This document shows, piece after piece, positions 11,101 to 20,905 of a DNA stretch of 64,000 nt. The first letter of the stretch is position 1. Every line of letters starts with the position of its first letter. The position numbers and the translations under genes were made by a program. Under the pieces are notes generated by a model, which did no database searches, was not told the DNA's origin, and saw only the letters and a program-made list of their open reading frames with translations. Origin of the DNA: Planoprotostelium fungivorum (taxonomy: Eukaryota; Evosea; Variosea; Cavosteliida; Cavosteliaceae); the NCBI GenBank assembly GCA_003024175.1, contig MDYQ01000079.1, positions 49,637 through 113,636 on the forward strand. Reading direction: 5' to 3'.

Positions 11101-13510
11101 ATTTTCCTCACCTCTCCAGGATCCCACTGCCAGAGTGGTAACGATCAGTAGACGATAGAGGTGAACTCTCCGGGGAAGAAGTGATGTCAGGTCTCTCCAC
11201 CTTTGGTTCCGTCTCAGATTTTCTATCGTGATGCCGTCCCACTTCACCTTTGATATGATGGGGTCTAAATTAAGCTTACCAGGTGCAGGTCGGGTGCTGA
11301 TGGATATCGTGTCGCTGTGATGCGACGATGATGGTTGTGATGACGGTGAAGGTGCCATCGCAGCGAGGTACTCTGCATAAGCAGAAGAGATCTGTGGCGC
11401 TCCGTTTGAATTTTGAATCTCAGTCGTCGAGTGGGAAGATGATCGCATAAAATCCGCCGCAGTAGATACTTTCTGTGAAGTTGAAAATCTTGAGCCACGT
11501 GATCAAATACTCACTGCCATTCTCGAATTTTCTATCCTCTTCCCCATGTCTAAACTGATGTCGAGCTCATCTGTTTCTCATCATCATCGTGATGATGACA
11601 TCATCGTCAAGGACGAAACGAAGGACGAAGATTCACCTTGATCGACACTGCTGCGATCGAGTGATAGATTGAAATCGTACTTGTCCAATTCTTTCTTCTT
11701 ATCCCGAACAAATTTCGGTTCCTCCACAGAGGAATAAAAATTTTCGAGATCATCATCTGATGTCTGAGAACGATCAATGGATTCTGCTGTATGTAATATT
11801 GTAGAGAAGAACGTGTGATCACCTTTTGATCGAAGCTGCCGCTCAGAGCAGCGAAGTCGATCTCGTCGGCTTCTAGACTGGCAATGAAATCGTCGTCGAT
11901 GATTGCTGTTGAATGCAGTGAGAAGAATTGGAAGGTAATGATCATGAGCCGGAGCTCATTATGAGCACCGCGTTGCGATTGTGATGGATGATGATCTCAC
12001 GTTTTGCAGGCTCTTCCTTCTTGTTCGTTTGATTATTGAGAGTCGACGAAGTGATAGTGGCTGCTTTGTTAAATACTAGCGGACTGGATGTCCTCTCTGG
12101 CTCTGAAGCATCAAAAGAAGAATGCAATACATCATCTTCAGAGCTATATCCAATCAGTCATCCTTCTATCATCTCAACTCGACTAATAATCATGACGCTA
12201 CTCTTTTCTTCGAGTGTAACATGTATGTATGTATGATATAGGAAGACATGAAGGAGACGAGTTACCTGTAATCTGCAGAGATTTTGGCCGGTTTTTTTGA
12301 GATTAAGAAATTCGTCGCTTTGAGGTGAGAGTATTCGTCAGATGAAGCCAAAGAGTTGTCATCTGCGAGTCATTTCACTCATCCCATTTTCCACGTGACA
12401 GAATGACACGAATACAGATGAAACATCTCATATCATGCATATTACTGACCTGATGATTTTGCATCGACTTGTGCTGGCTTTACAAATCGATTTACATTCT
12501 GGCCGATCGTAGTTGGAGCGACGGCGACACGCTTCATCACATCCGATGTCGCTGCTCTTCATCAGCATCATCCCTCTCATGAACGAACGTAAAACCATCC
12601 ATCCATATCATCTCACCCAAGCTGGCCGTCCGCGGTGGAGGTCGATGTATCGCCTCCTCTTCTTCACTGCTCGAAGGTGTCGTCTTCCTTACGAATCGAT
12701 CGACCGTCTTTGTCAGCTCGTCAGCAGGTGCCGCGGCTTTCTGTGGAGGCTTCGCTGGGCTGATGGTGCTGGGGGCAGGTTTGGAGAATCTCGAGCTCTG
12801 AGCTTGAGCGGCGGAGAAACGACCGGATGTGGTCTTTACGTCTGGAATTGGTGACGCTCTTTTGACTGGGATTGGTTCGTTCTTCTTCACCTGATGATGT
12901 GTCGGTGGATATGATGATGAATGGAGAGGTGTGGAAAGAGGGGATGAAGGAGGATGTTTCTCACTTGGTCTTTCGATTGTAAAGCCCTCTGAGCTTTCAC
13001 GGAGAAGGATTCGCCGTCGCTGGAGTCTACGAGACTGTCATCACTGTTCCTCCTCTGAAGAGTGGGCTTCGTCACGGTAGCCTTCTTCTTACTATCGTGA
13101 ATGTCAAGATGTGAAGCGGTGCTCATTGTCCAATGATCTCTCACGCGGCCGATGTCCTCCAATCATCGTCAGAATCAGAATCACTTCCAAAGGTGGGATT
13201 GATCGTCAGACCTCCAGTCGACGTGATGGTCTTTCGAGCTGGCTCAACCACCGGATTCGCATTCTTCTTTGTCATCACGGGAGATCTAAAAAGAGATGAG
13301 TGAAAGAGAAGAAGTCGCCTCTCACTGTGTAGGTTTGGGCGAATTGAGCCCGATTCGATCAGCCAACGTCATGGACAGCAAATCTTTTCCTCCTTTCGGT
13401 TTAGAAGCTGAGATAGACCGCGATTTGTTCGGTGCGGCGAGCTGATTGGAGAAGTCGATCTCGACATCGTCTAAATCATCAATGTCAAAGTTAACATTAA
13501 AGCGAGGCAT
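8166..13510 (-). CDS. Large DUF4614 (C19orf44-like) protein with charged coiled-coil core
   Basis: One minus-strand gene of about 16 exons. The ATG at 13510 gives MPRFNVNFDIDDLDDVEIDF. Low-complexity Ser/Pro/Lys segments follow. A middle exon (9862-10340) is extremely Lys/Arg- and Glu-rich with repeated SEEEE units. A further acidic stretch contains EVSEEYEEEFEEEEVDVSDD. The C-terminal exon has APAVLASNDMFKRHLFMVQ, FVEHNRRQRQMM and GYEYTTLADTKE. From memory this aligns with the C-terminal DUF4614 block of human C19orf44 (SPAVLALHDVLKQQL ... FHYHTLEEAKE). The join across the 205-nt intron at about 10548-10754 keeps frame (HTTM-VGEATQRER), which argues that the N- and C-terminal halves are one gene. 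Function is unknown in any organism I know; the highly charged middle suggests a long helix. The stop is at 8166. Confidence 0.72.
9880..10090 (-). repeat. Coding Glu/Ser repeat tract
   Basis: The plus strand reads as CTCTTCTTCTTCA-type tandem units of 15 bp. On the minus strand they encode SEEEE repeated about five times inside the DUF4614-type protein, followed by mixed Glu/Lys runs. The antisense frames appear as long poly-Ser/Leu open frames that I treat as shadows. Confidence 0.85.
10600..10740. repeat. Degenerate TGTGATGTATGT repeats inside an intron
   Basis: About 12-bp units (ATGTTATGTGATGT and variants) tandemly fill most of the 205-nt intron of the DUF4614-type gene. This intron is four to five times longer than its neighbours because of the repeat. 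Confidence 0.8.
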
Positions 13511-13812
13511 ATTGATACTCCTGGCCGCTGTTGGCCAAATGGCCGTCTCAAATTCGGCTGATCGTCTTTGGATGAGGGCGATGCGATTTTGGGCGGGAGA
13601 TTTTTTCGCCTCTCTTTACAAATGACAATTTTAGTCAACTGGACCATTAAGATGAATGAAATAGAAGCAAGTGAACTGGAAGCCCTGTGGACATGAGAGG
13701 AAGATGACGGCTACACTCATCTTATTGAGGCTTCATGCTGATAAATGACTCAGCCTTACGGCGTACGATGTCTTTATTAATTCAGACTACATCGACAAGT
13801 TTCCGTCTGTTT
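13511..13812. other. Intergenic spacer between DUF4614 start and PhzF stop
   Basis: No coding potential that I trust. It holds the 5' flank of the DUF4614-type gene and the 3' flank of the PhzF-like gene. Confidence 0.6.
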
Positions 13813-14948
13813 TCACTCGATCTTCATATCAGCAACCAAAAGAACTCGAGCTCCTCCCTCCAATAGCACTCGCCCTTCTTCTTCTCTCCATTCTACGTTA
13901 ATGCGACCTCCTCTCTCGCTCATCTGCCTCGCCTTGTGCTCCCTCTTGTTGAGAATGGGAGACCAATATACGGCAAGGACGCAGTGAGCTGAACCAGTGG
14001 CAGGATCTTCATCTACACCTGTGTAGATGATGGATATTGCACTTCATTCTGATTCATATCACCTGCCCACGGTAAAAAGTACCGGCTGACGTAGTCGTGA
14101 TCATCGTGATCGGATGATGCAAGTGACGTGATGATGATCCCTCTGACTTCGATTCCGTAATCGAGGCGTGTCATGAGAGAGAAGTTTGGCTTGGCGGCCA
14201 GAACATCGTCTGATGATCGCAACCTCACGAGGAGTTTATTAGATGAGGTGCAAGTCGATGTGTGCTCGATGTGATCTTCATCTACGCCCAACATCTGAAG
14301 AAGATGAGTGACATCGAGCTGGATACCTGATGTGGCCTCACTTCTCCTATGGAACGTAAAGTGGCACGACTCAATGGTTGCAGTTTTGGATGTCCTTTTA
14401 ATTTCTCATCTTCGAGGAAACCATCCATCTTACCTTGTGGAAAGTTCAATCGAAGGCCATTTTGCGTCTTTTCGACCAGGAGAAGACCACTTATGCTCCA
14501 GATGTGAAGAACTGGGGAGCTGACATACGTCACTCTGTGATGATGATGACGATCCGAGAGTTACCTCTCTCCCATCTCATTAAAGATGATCTGACTGGCT
14601 GCCAGTGTTCCGTGTCCGCACAGTGGCTCTCATTGGATGTCGGATTATGATGTGAAGTCGATCGCCTCACCTTCGTGTTGCCTAGCGGAAAACCAGCGCA
14701 TGTAATAGTGACCTCTCTCTTTCTTTGCGACGATGAATGCCGTCTCCACTTGATTCAACTACGATCATTCTGATCATGTTCCAACAAAGTGAACGTGATT
14801 CATTGGCACACACCTCTCGTGCGATGAGACCCAATCGGTGCGGTGGATACTGAAGGAAGTCGATCTCGATGTTGTCCAAGATGCAGACTCCCGCAGGATT
14901 GCCACTGAAGGGTTGATCTGTGAACGCATCGACTATGAACGTCCTCAT
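13813..14948 (-). CDS. PhzF/PBLD-like isomerase family protein
   Basis: PhzF-fold proteins share the diaminopimelate-epimerase fold. Members include PhzF of phenazine synthesis and the eukaryotic PBLD proteins of unsettled substrate. The ATG at 14948 gives MRTFIVDAFTDQPFSGNPAG, the hallmark N-terminus, followed by LGLIAREVCANES. Later exons give an AFIVAKKERGHYYMRWFS segment and then CGHGTLAASQIIF, the conserved CGHAT-like catalytic region. After that come LLVRLRSSDDVLAAKPNF and VDEDPATGSAHCVLAVYW. The ending INVEWREEEGRVLLEGGARV is typical of the second family lobe. The D-E-D-P-A-T-G-S-A-H motif and the early Glu are intact, so an active enzyme is expected. The real start is the ATG; the in-frame codon two residues upstream is TTG. 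About six short introns. Confidence 0.88.
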
Positions 14949-15045
14949 CTTCAATGGAATTTGTCGCCTGTCTGTCCTGAAAACATTTAATTTCTTTTAT
15001 TCTCGTATTGAACGCAATTAGGCCATTTTTTTTGGTGGAGATCAG
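14949..15045. promoter_or_regulatory. Short divergent (bidirectional) promoter region
   Basis: Only 97 bp separate the start codons of the PhzF-like gene (-) and TFIIF-alpha (+). The stretch is AT-rich with a T run (TTTTTTTTGG, near 15027-15036). Both promoters must fit here unless the 5' ends extend into the other gene. Confidence 0.6.
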
Positions 15046-17083
15046 ATGGAAGACAACACCAATCCTGCAGCATCTGAGAGTAAGAAGTTCACCTTCAAAT
15101 TATGGAGCGCTAATGATGACAAAAAGAGGGTGAGAATTCTGTTTGTTGAACACAAGATTATCTTCAGATACATCAGATGGAAGAGGTTGTGAGACTCACT
15201 GAATTGATTAGCGACACGTTGCCAAGTTTTCGGAGAGTGAAGAGATAGTTGATATGACAAAATGGGCTAAACCTGTGACGATGAATTTCGAAGTGGGTCT
15301 CATCTAATTATTTTATGCAAACGATTAAATGTACAATTGCAGGTTCTGAATGATAAAGGACAAGCACCAGTCATGCCCAACCTACCTCTGGACAAAGCCA
15401 AAATGATTCGTCGCAGAAGAATGGAACAATTCTACAAGGTGATGTCTCATCCCTTCATTCATTCTAACATATCTTCCAGAAAGTGAGTATCTTCCAACGA
15501 TCATTCTCCCATGACATTTTCACAGAGAACAGAAGCCAAACTCCAACAAGAGAAGGGCAACACGGTGAGTCATCTCCATCATAGTACACATGTACATCCG
15601 ACTCACGACGACAGATCGATAGAAAATGGCATTTAGAAGACGGTTCACAGTCCAACGCTTTCATCGGCACTCCCGAGATGGGTCAGACATCTCACTACGC
15701 CCTCTTCATGATGGACGTAAGTCATCGTCACCTGCTCTCATCTCATCTTCTCTCTTTAGGATAAAGGTTTTCAAGTCTTTCCAGTGGATGAATGGTACAA
15801 ATTTGACAAGAGACCTCATCATGTGCAGAGTAACAAGACAAGCGCGGAAGAGGCCGAATCAGCGGTGGGTCGATTCACTTCCACCCAACGTGTAGTCAAC
15901 ACGTCGCGATCGCGATCATCGCGATGCATCATCATGGCAATCCGACGTCGCGATCACCTCCATCGTCCACGTCTGACTCCTTCCAGCTGTACAACCGAGA
16001 GCACAAGTTGAACCAGAGACTGTCCAAGATGATCAAAGTCGAAGTGAAGAAGGAAGAAGATCGCGAAGACCCCGAAGACAATGTGGAAGAGTTTTCCATT
16101 CTGGGTCGCATGGACAGATCGAAGAAGAAGGCGATGAAGAGTCAGATCAAAACAGAAGAGAATGAGGACGTGAGTCATCTTACACAAGTCAGATCTGACT
16201 CGTTGTAGATCGACAACGCAGACGAGGACGATCACTTTGACAAGGAAGAGAAGGAAGAGGCACCCGATCTGGGAGAGGATCAGGTGGGCGTCTACAGCGT
16301 TGTAGATGGCTGATAAATCAGGCGAATGGTTTCTCCGACGATGAAGGTATTCAGATCGAGGAGGAGCCGGAGGAAGACAAGACGGCAGCTGATGAAGAAC
16401 CGAAAGAGCTGAACGACTACGGTAAAGAAGTGGTCAGGCTGCAGAAGGAGCACAAGGATGAAATGGAAGAAGACGTCGGTTCGGAGGAAGAGGTGGGGTC
16501 ATCGTCATCACACGTGCCATCTATATCATCATCATCGACATCATCACGTCCTTCATCATGAACATCAACAACTATCATCAATATCATCAACATCATCAAT
16601 ATCGTCAACATCATCAACACATCTGACAAACCAAAGGAAGAAGAAGAGTCCGACGCAGAAGATGAAGAAGACGAAGACCCCAACGCCGCCCGAGCCCTCA
16701 GAAGGCCAGTCAAGCGTGCAAAGACATCGCAGCCACAAGAGGACGTCACTCAGAGAAGTATCGCCCCCAGCGCCGCCCCCACCGGTGACATCACCGAAGA
16801 GGAAGTGAGCATCTACAACGTTGTAGACGGACGTCTGACTCGTTGTAGATACGCAGAGCCCTGCTTGGGGCGGGTAAGATAGGGGCGCAGCAGCTGCTGA
16901 ATAAATTCAAGAAGAGGCTGGTGGATGGTCCGACGAAGGTGGGGAGAGGTGGAGGTTGAGAGGTGACACGTGCAGGCGAGGTTCGCTGGCATGGTAAAGA
17001 AGCTGAGTCAGACGGTGGAGGAACATGCAGGGAAGTTCATCATGTTGAAGGATGAGTACAGAGGAGGACTCAAAGTCAAGTAG
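15046..17083 (+). CDS. GTF2F1: TFIIF alpha subunit (RAP74)
   Basis: TFIIF-alpha pairs with RAP30 to load RNA polymerase II at promoters and to stimulate elongation. The ATG at 15046 gives MEDNTNPAASESKKFTFKLW. The N-terminal dimerisation region includes HVAKFSESEEIVDMTKWAKP, IDRKWHLEDGSQSNAFIGTP, YALFMMDDKGFQVFPVDEWY and LYNREHKLNQRLSKMIK. The typical FSILGRMDRS motif follows. The centre is strongly acidic (GIQIEEEPEEDK, EEEESDAEDEEDEDPN). The C-terminal winged helix reads ITEEEIRRALLGAGKIGAQQ, LLNKFKKRL and FAGMVKKLSQTVEEHAGKF. About ten introns; two carry the ATCTACAACG palindrome. The stop is TAG at 17081-17083. Length and order of regions fit GTF2F1 well. Confidence 0.9.
16290..16307. repeat. 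Intronic short palindrome (TCTACA-GCGT-TGTAGA)
   Basis: A copy of the recurrent intronic inverted repeat with 6-bp arms and a 4-base centre, inside a TFIIF-alpha intron. See the finding on this motif family. Confidence 0.7.
16810..16829. repeat. Intronic short palindrome (CATCTACAACGTTGTAGACG)
   Basis: An almost perfect 20-bp palindrome immediately after the donor site of a TFIIF-alpha intron. The same intron ends with another half copy (CGTTGTAGAT at about 16841-16850) at its acceptor. Confidence 0.8.
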
Positions 17084-17584
17084 ACGTAATAAAGAAGTTG
17101 AGAGGGGACAGTTGAGAGGAGTTGATGTGATGTGATGGTGAGCACGATGAACGTGGCAGGCTCAAAACAAATATAGACAACGAAGAAAAATGAAGAGAAG
17201 TCGAGATGATATGATGAGATGTGATGTGATGGTGAACGATCTGTGAACGACCGTAAAGAGGACACACTGGAATGCCTCGGGGTCTGACTTCCCCTCTCAG
17301 AAGCTGCGGCTGTCACCTTATAGACATCCTTTCGTCTGTCGTGAATAAGAACCCCCGTGAGAAGTTGAATGGCTGTTCTGGGACACCGCAGGGGAAGCTC
17401 GAGCTCGATCGGTTTAGGAGGGACAATAACACTTCTACTTCTACCGAAATGTGGAAATATAGAGGGAATCTAGGCGTGCTGCTGTTGGGCTGCGATGTTT
17501 GGAGGATGATCATTTTCGAACGAACGAACAAGAGATACCCCAACTCATTACAAACAGAACACGTAACGACTATACGTTAGAAAG
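17084..17584. other. Intergenic region upstream of the GH72 gene
   Basis: No exon recognised on either strand. Open frames here have no signal, no splice partners and no family motif. The last part is the 5' leader of the GH72 gene. Confidence 0.6.
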
Positions 17585-19521
17585 ATGAAACACGTCTTCA
17601 TCTTATTAGCCATCTTATCCATCGCCTTTGCATTGAACCCCATCGTCGTGAAAGGCAACAAGTTCTTCGATAGCGTCACGGGAGAGCAGTTTTATGTGAG
17701 TCGAAGAGGTGCACCGTTTATAAGCTCATCATGTGAAGGTTGTCGGAGTCGATTACCAGCCCACAGGAAGCTTGCCCGATCCTCTTTCTGATCTGACTAG
17801 TCTGAGAAGGTGATGTCCCATCACACAATGAAGACACCTGAAAGTCATTCAGAGATATCGCCCTCTTCAAAGACTTGGGCATCAATTCCATCCGTATCTA
17901 TGCGTTAGACATGACCGCCGACCACGATGCAGGAATGAAGTTGTTGAATGACAACGGAATATATGTCATGTTCGACATCTCCAGCGCCCAATACAGGTGA
18001 CCACCTCTCCACCTCATCGCTTTCTCATCTTCTTCAGCATCGACTGGAACAACCCCCAATGGAACACCGTCATCTTCGCCGCATACAAACTCAAGATCGA
18101 TCGCTTCCAATCATACGACAACACCCTCGGTTTCTTAGCCGGAAACGAAGTCATGTTCGGATATGAGACGACCGGTGCCGCTGCATTCGTCAAGGCGTCC
18201 ATCCGCGACGTCAAGTCTTACATCAAGAGCAGAGGAAGAGCCGTTCCCGTCGGCTATGCCTCCACCGACGTCGACGCCAACGTCGAAGCTCAAGATTACC
18301 TCGACTGCCTCTCATTAGACACTTCGGTCGACTTCTATGGAGTCAACACGTACAGATGGTGCGGTGATGCCAGCTACGAGACTGCCAATTACGCCGGTTT
18401 CGTCTCGCAGTGGGAAGACTATGATGCACCTGTCATCTTCACAGAGTATGGATGCAATCAAGTCTCCCCGAGGATCTTTACAGAGGTCGGTGCTATCTAC
18501 GGCCCAGAGATGACTCCTGTCTTGTCCGGCGGTTTCGTCTACGAGTTCAGCCAAGAGGTGAACCTCCATCACCTCCTCCGAAATGCTGCCGAAATTCTTT
18601 TATTTCATTTTATTTATACTCATGCAGGTCAACGAGTTCGGACTCGTTCGCATCACCGACGGCGTCGCAGAGAAGTTGACCGACTATAACAACTTGAGAG
18701 AGCAGCTGCAGAAGATCAACCCACAGAAGACCTCCCTCTCATCTTACCCCGGCACATCATCTCAAGTCGTTCCCTGCCCTCCCACGAATGAAGACAAGTT
18801 CTTGTCCTCTTCCGCAGCTCTTCCCCCCACACCCAACACCGCCCAGTGTGCCTGTATGGTCAACCGTTTGAGTTGCGTCGTCGCCAACAACGATCCCGCC
18901 AAAATCGGAGAGACCATGGGTTTCATCTGCAAAGAGATGTCCTGCGATGACATCTCGACCAACTCATTCACGGCCGAATACGGAGTCTACTCTGGCTGCG
19001 GGGACTTGGATCGAACTTCTTACATGCTCAACGCTTATTATCTCGCACACAGAGAGCAGCAGGGAGACCAGGCTTGCCTCTTTGACGGTGTTGGCAAGAT
19101 CATCACGCCCAACAACAGATGTGACAACACCGTCACGGGCGCGACGAGATCGACTTCCACCTTCACGAGGCCGACGACGAGCAGCTCGACCAGCAGCACC
19201 AGCAGCACCAGCAGCACCAGCAGCAGCACGACCAGCAGCACGACCAGCAGCAGCACGAGCTCGAGCACCAGCAGCTCACCGATCACATCATCATCATCGG
19301 TGGTGGCACCGTCATCGACATCATCTGCTGTGGTCACATCATCGACTGTAGCTCCCTCTACAACTTCATCTGTTACTTCCATCAGCCAAGATGAGACGAT
19401 CAGCAACGATCCACAGAACTCTTCTGCGACACCTACAACGAACGAGAGAGACGAAGGAGGTGCCACGATGATGACACCCGCCGTGATGGGATTGTTCGTC
19501 TTAGCCGTGATGGTGTTGTAG
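17585..19521 (+). CDS. GH72 beta-1,3-glucanosyltransferase with X8 domain and GPI signal (GAS1-like)
   Basis: GAS/GEL enzymes cut internal beta-1,3-glucan bonds and re-join the chain to another glucan at the cell surface. MKHVFILLAILSIAFAL is a signal peptide. The GH72 domain covers about residues 20-330: VVGVDYQPTGSLPDPL, INSIRIYALDMTADHDAGMK, NGIYVMFDIS, FLAGNEVMFG (acid/base Glu in the N-E pair, about residue 148), YLDCLSLDTSVDFYGVNTYR, VIFTEYGCN (nucleophile Glu) and SGGFVYEFSQE. A Cys-rich X8/CBM43 module follows (TAQCACMVNRLSCVV ... FICKEMSCDDIS ... YGVYSGCGDLDRTSY). A long Thr/Ser linker with SSTSSTSS runs precedes a hydrophobic C-terminus, MMTPAVMGLFVLAVMVL, that fits GPI attachment. 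About five introns. Both catalytic Glu are intact. This layout is typical of fungi. Confidence 0.93.
19160..19280 (+). repeat. Coding AGCAGCACC/ACCAGCAGC repeats (Ser/Thr linker)
   Basis: Tandem AGC/ACC triplets encode the Ser/Thr-rich stalk between the X8 domain and the GPI signal of the GH72 enzyme. Such stalks are usually heavily O-glycosylated. Confidence 0.85.
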
Positions 19522-19661
19522 AGACATAAAGGAGAACGAGAGAGTGGATCATGATGTTTGCACGTGTCTTCGTGGGATGGTGATGAGATGATTACGTATA
19601 GTTCATCGTGTGGAATGAGTCGTAAGAGGTGCACGAGATTGAGATTCATCGTGATGCTTTA

Positions 19662-20015
19662 TCATTCTTTCGATTTCTGAAGGTTTCGGTAGTCGGACGA
19701 TGACAGTAAGAGACTCGACAGAGGATCTCGTGGATGTTTTAGACATTGGATGATGACAAAGATGCAGGTGGCGATGTTGCCAAAGGTGATGAGAGAGACG
19801 AGCCAAACGATGCGGGAGATCAAAGCGGGTTCTTTGTATGCGATCCAAATGTAGATGAAGAAGTGGCTGATGCCAATGTCTAATAGAAGTGCTTTTATCC
19901 CTGGAACTGTTGGATGTTGTGGACATTGCATTTTGAACTCACATGGCGTACGCAATGTCTCAGAGGAGAACGGTGATCCTTCAAAGAACCATGTATACAG
20001 CCAAGATAGAGACAT
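19662..20015 (-). CDS. DUF1475-like small membrane protein
   Basis: Two exons. The ATG at 20015 gives MSLSWLYTWFFEGSPFSSET. After a 42-nt intron the frame continues TPWIKALLLDIGISHFFIYI, then WIAYKEPALISRIVWLVSL and ITFGNIATCIFVIIQCL. Three hydrophobic stretches suggest a multi-pass membrane protein. The P-W-x-x-A-L-L-x-D and W-x-A-Y-K-E-x-x-x-x-S-R-I-x-W pattern matches the DUF1475 family known from plants and protists, whose function is unknown. At about 103 residues after splicing it is a short member. It is convergent with the GH72 gene, with 140 bp between stops. Confidence 0.7.
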   Translation of the reverse strand: MSLSWLYTWFFEGSPFSSETLRTPCEFKMQCPQHPTVPGIKALLLDIGISHFFIYIWIAYKEPALISRIVWLVSLITFGNIATCIFVIIQCLKHPRDPLSSLLLSSSDYRNLQKSKE

Positions 20016-20616
20016 AAATCCTCCTGCGTGTGGCTCGGCTAATCATCCAATCGATATGATGCAACACCCACCCAAAAAGAGAGACGCGATGATGATGGTC
20101 GTTCGTTGGCTCGACCATTCTTGTGGTTTGTTAGATGATGATGTTGCCGGCATGATTTCGATGCTTCTGACGCTCCTCTATCAGCTGCCCCCAAGTTTTC
20201 ACTCGATTTTCCATTCAAAGCGCAAACCAATTTCCCCTGAACAATAATACGCCATTTGCAATTCCTTTTAATTTTTCACAGAACGCTCTATCGAGCCAGC
20301 ACTAGCCTGCCCACGATGCACGATTGAACCACTACGAATACCTCTGACTCTTTAATAACAACAGCGTGATCCAGTTGTAGGTGCAGAGTCCAGGAAGGAT
20401 GGTTGAATCGCTCATCATGCACTGCTGGGCATGCACCGTTCGGTGTGCGTTGATTGACGTGCATTGCTCGGTTGAATCATCCGAGGGCAGTAGAATGGAC
20501 CTGTGCAATGACGGTTGATGTAATCTCAAGTTCTTGAATAGGCTCAATTTCATCTAGACCGAGATCAGAGACCATCGTATCACTCGTTTCAACCTTTCCC
20601 CTCCAAGAATATCTCC
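20016..20616. other. Intergenic region, 0.6 kb
   Basis: No recognisable exon. It contains the 5' flank of the DUF1475-like gene and a stretch with ATGCAC/GTGCAT words near 20415-20465 that I could not explain. Confidence 0.5.
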
Positions 20617-20817
20617 ATGGAATCATACACTCAAGCAACACCAGCAGTTTCAGTGGTGGGAATCGTTTATACCATCGTGGGCATCGTAATCAACACCTAA
20701 CTGGATGAAAACAACAGAGTTTCTCTCTAGTGGTTTCCATTGGTGTGTCAGGCGTCGTGACAAATAAGTCTCGCCGTAGTGACTGCTTTCCATCCTACGG
20801 GCTTTGATTTACCCTCA
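20617..20817 (+). CDS. Putative small membrane peptide (very tentative)
   Basis: The ATG at 20617 opens MESYTQATPAVSVVGIVYTI. Read straight through, it ends after 27 residues at 20700. If a 32-nt intron (GTAATC ... AACAG, about 20687-20718) is removed, the frame continues SFSLVVSIGVSGVV and ends in a basic tail near 20817, about 52 residues in all. Both versions hold a hydrophobic stretch able to span a membrane. No family is recognised and the intron would be unusually short for this window, so it may be chance. Confidence 0.25.
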
Positions 20818-20905
20818 ATGTAAACGATCATTGGATGAGAGCCATGCCAAGGAGGACCAATCCCCGATTACCCACGAAATGAAATAAAATCAGATTTTCC
20901 TTCTT

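Noticed and set aside
13511-14030. Selenoprotein or readthrough signals around in-frame TGA codons
   Set aside because: Every in-frame TGA checked lies in an intron with GT-AG borders, so no recoding is needed.
16417-16749. Minus-strand Ser/Asp-rich 110-codon frame
   Set aside because: Shadow of acidic TFIIF-alpha exons and an ATC-rich intron.
19038-19649. 203-codon minus-strand frame rich in Val/Leu/Asp
   Set aside because: Antisense of the Ser/Thr stalk of the GH72 gene; no motif, and the sense frame has clear domains.
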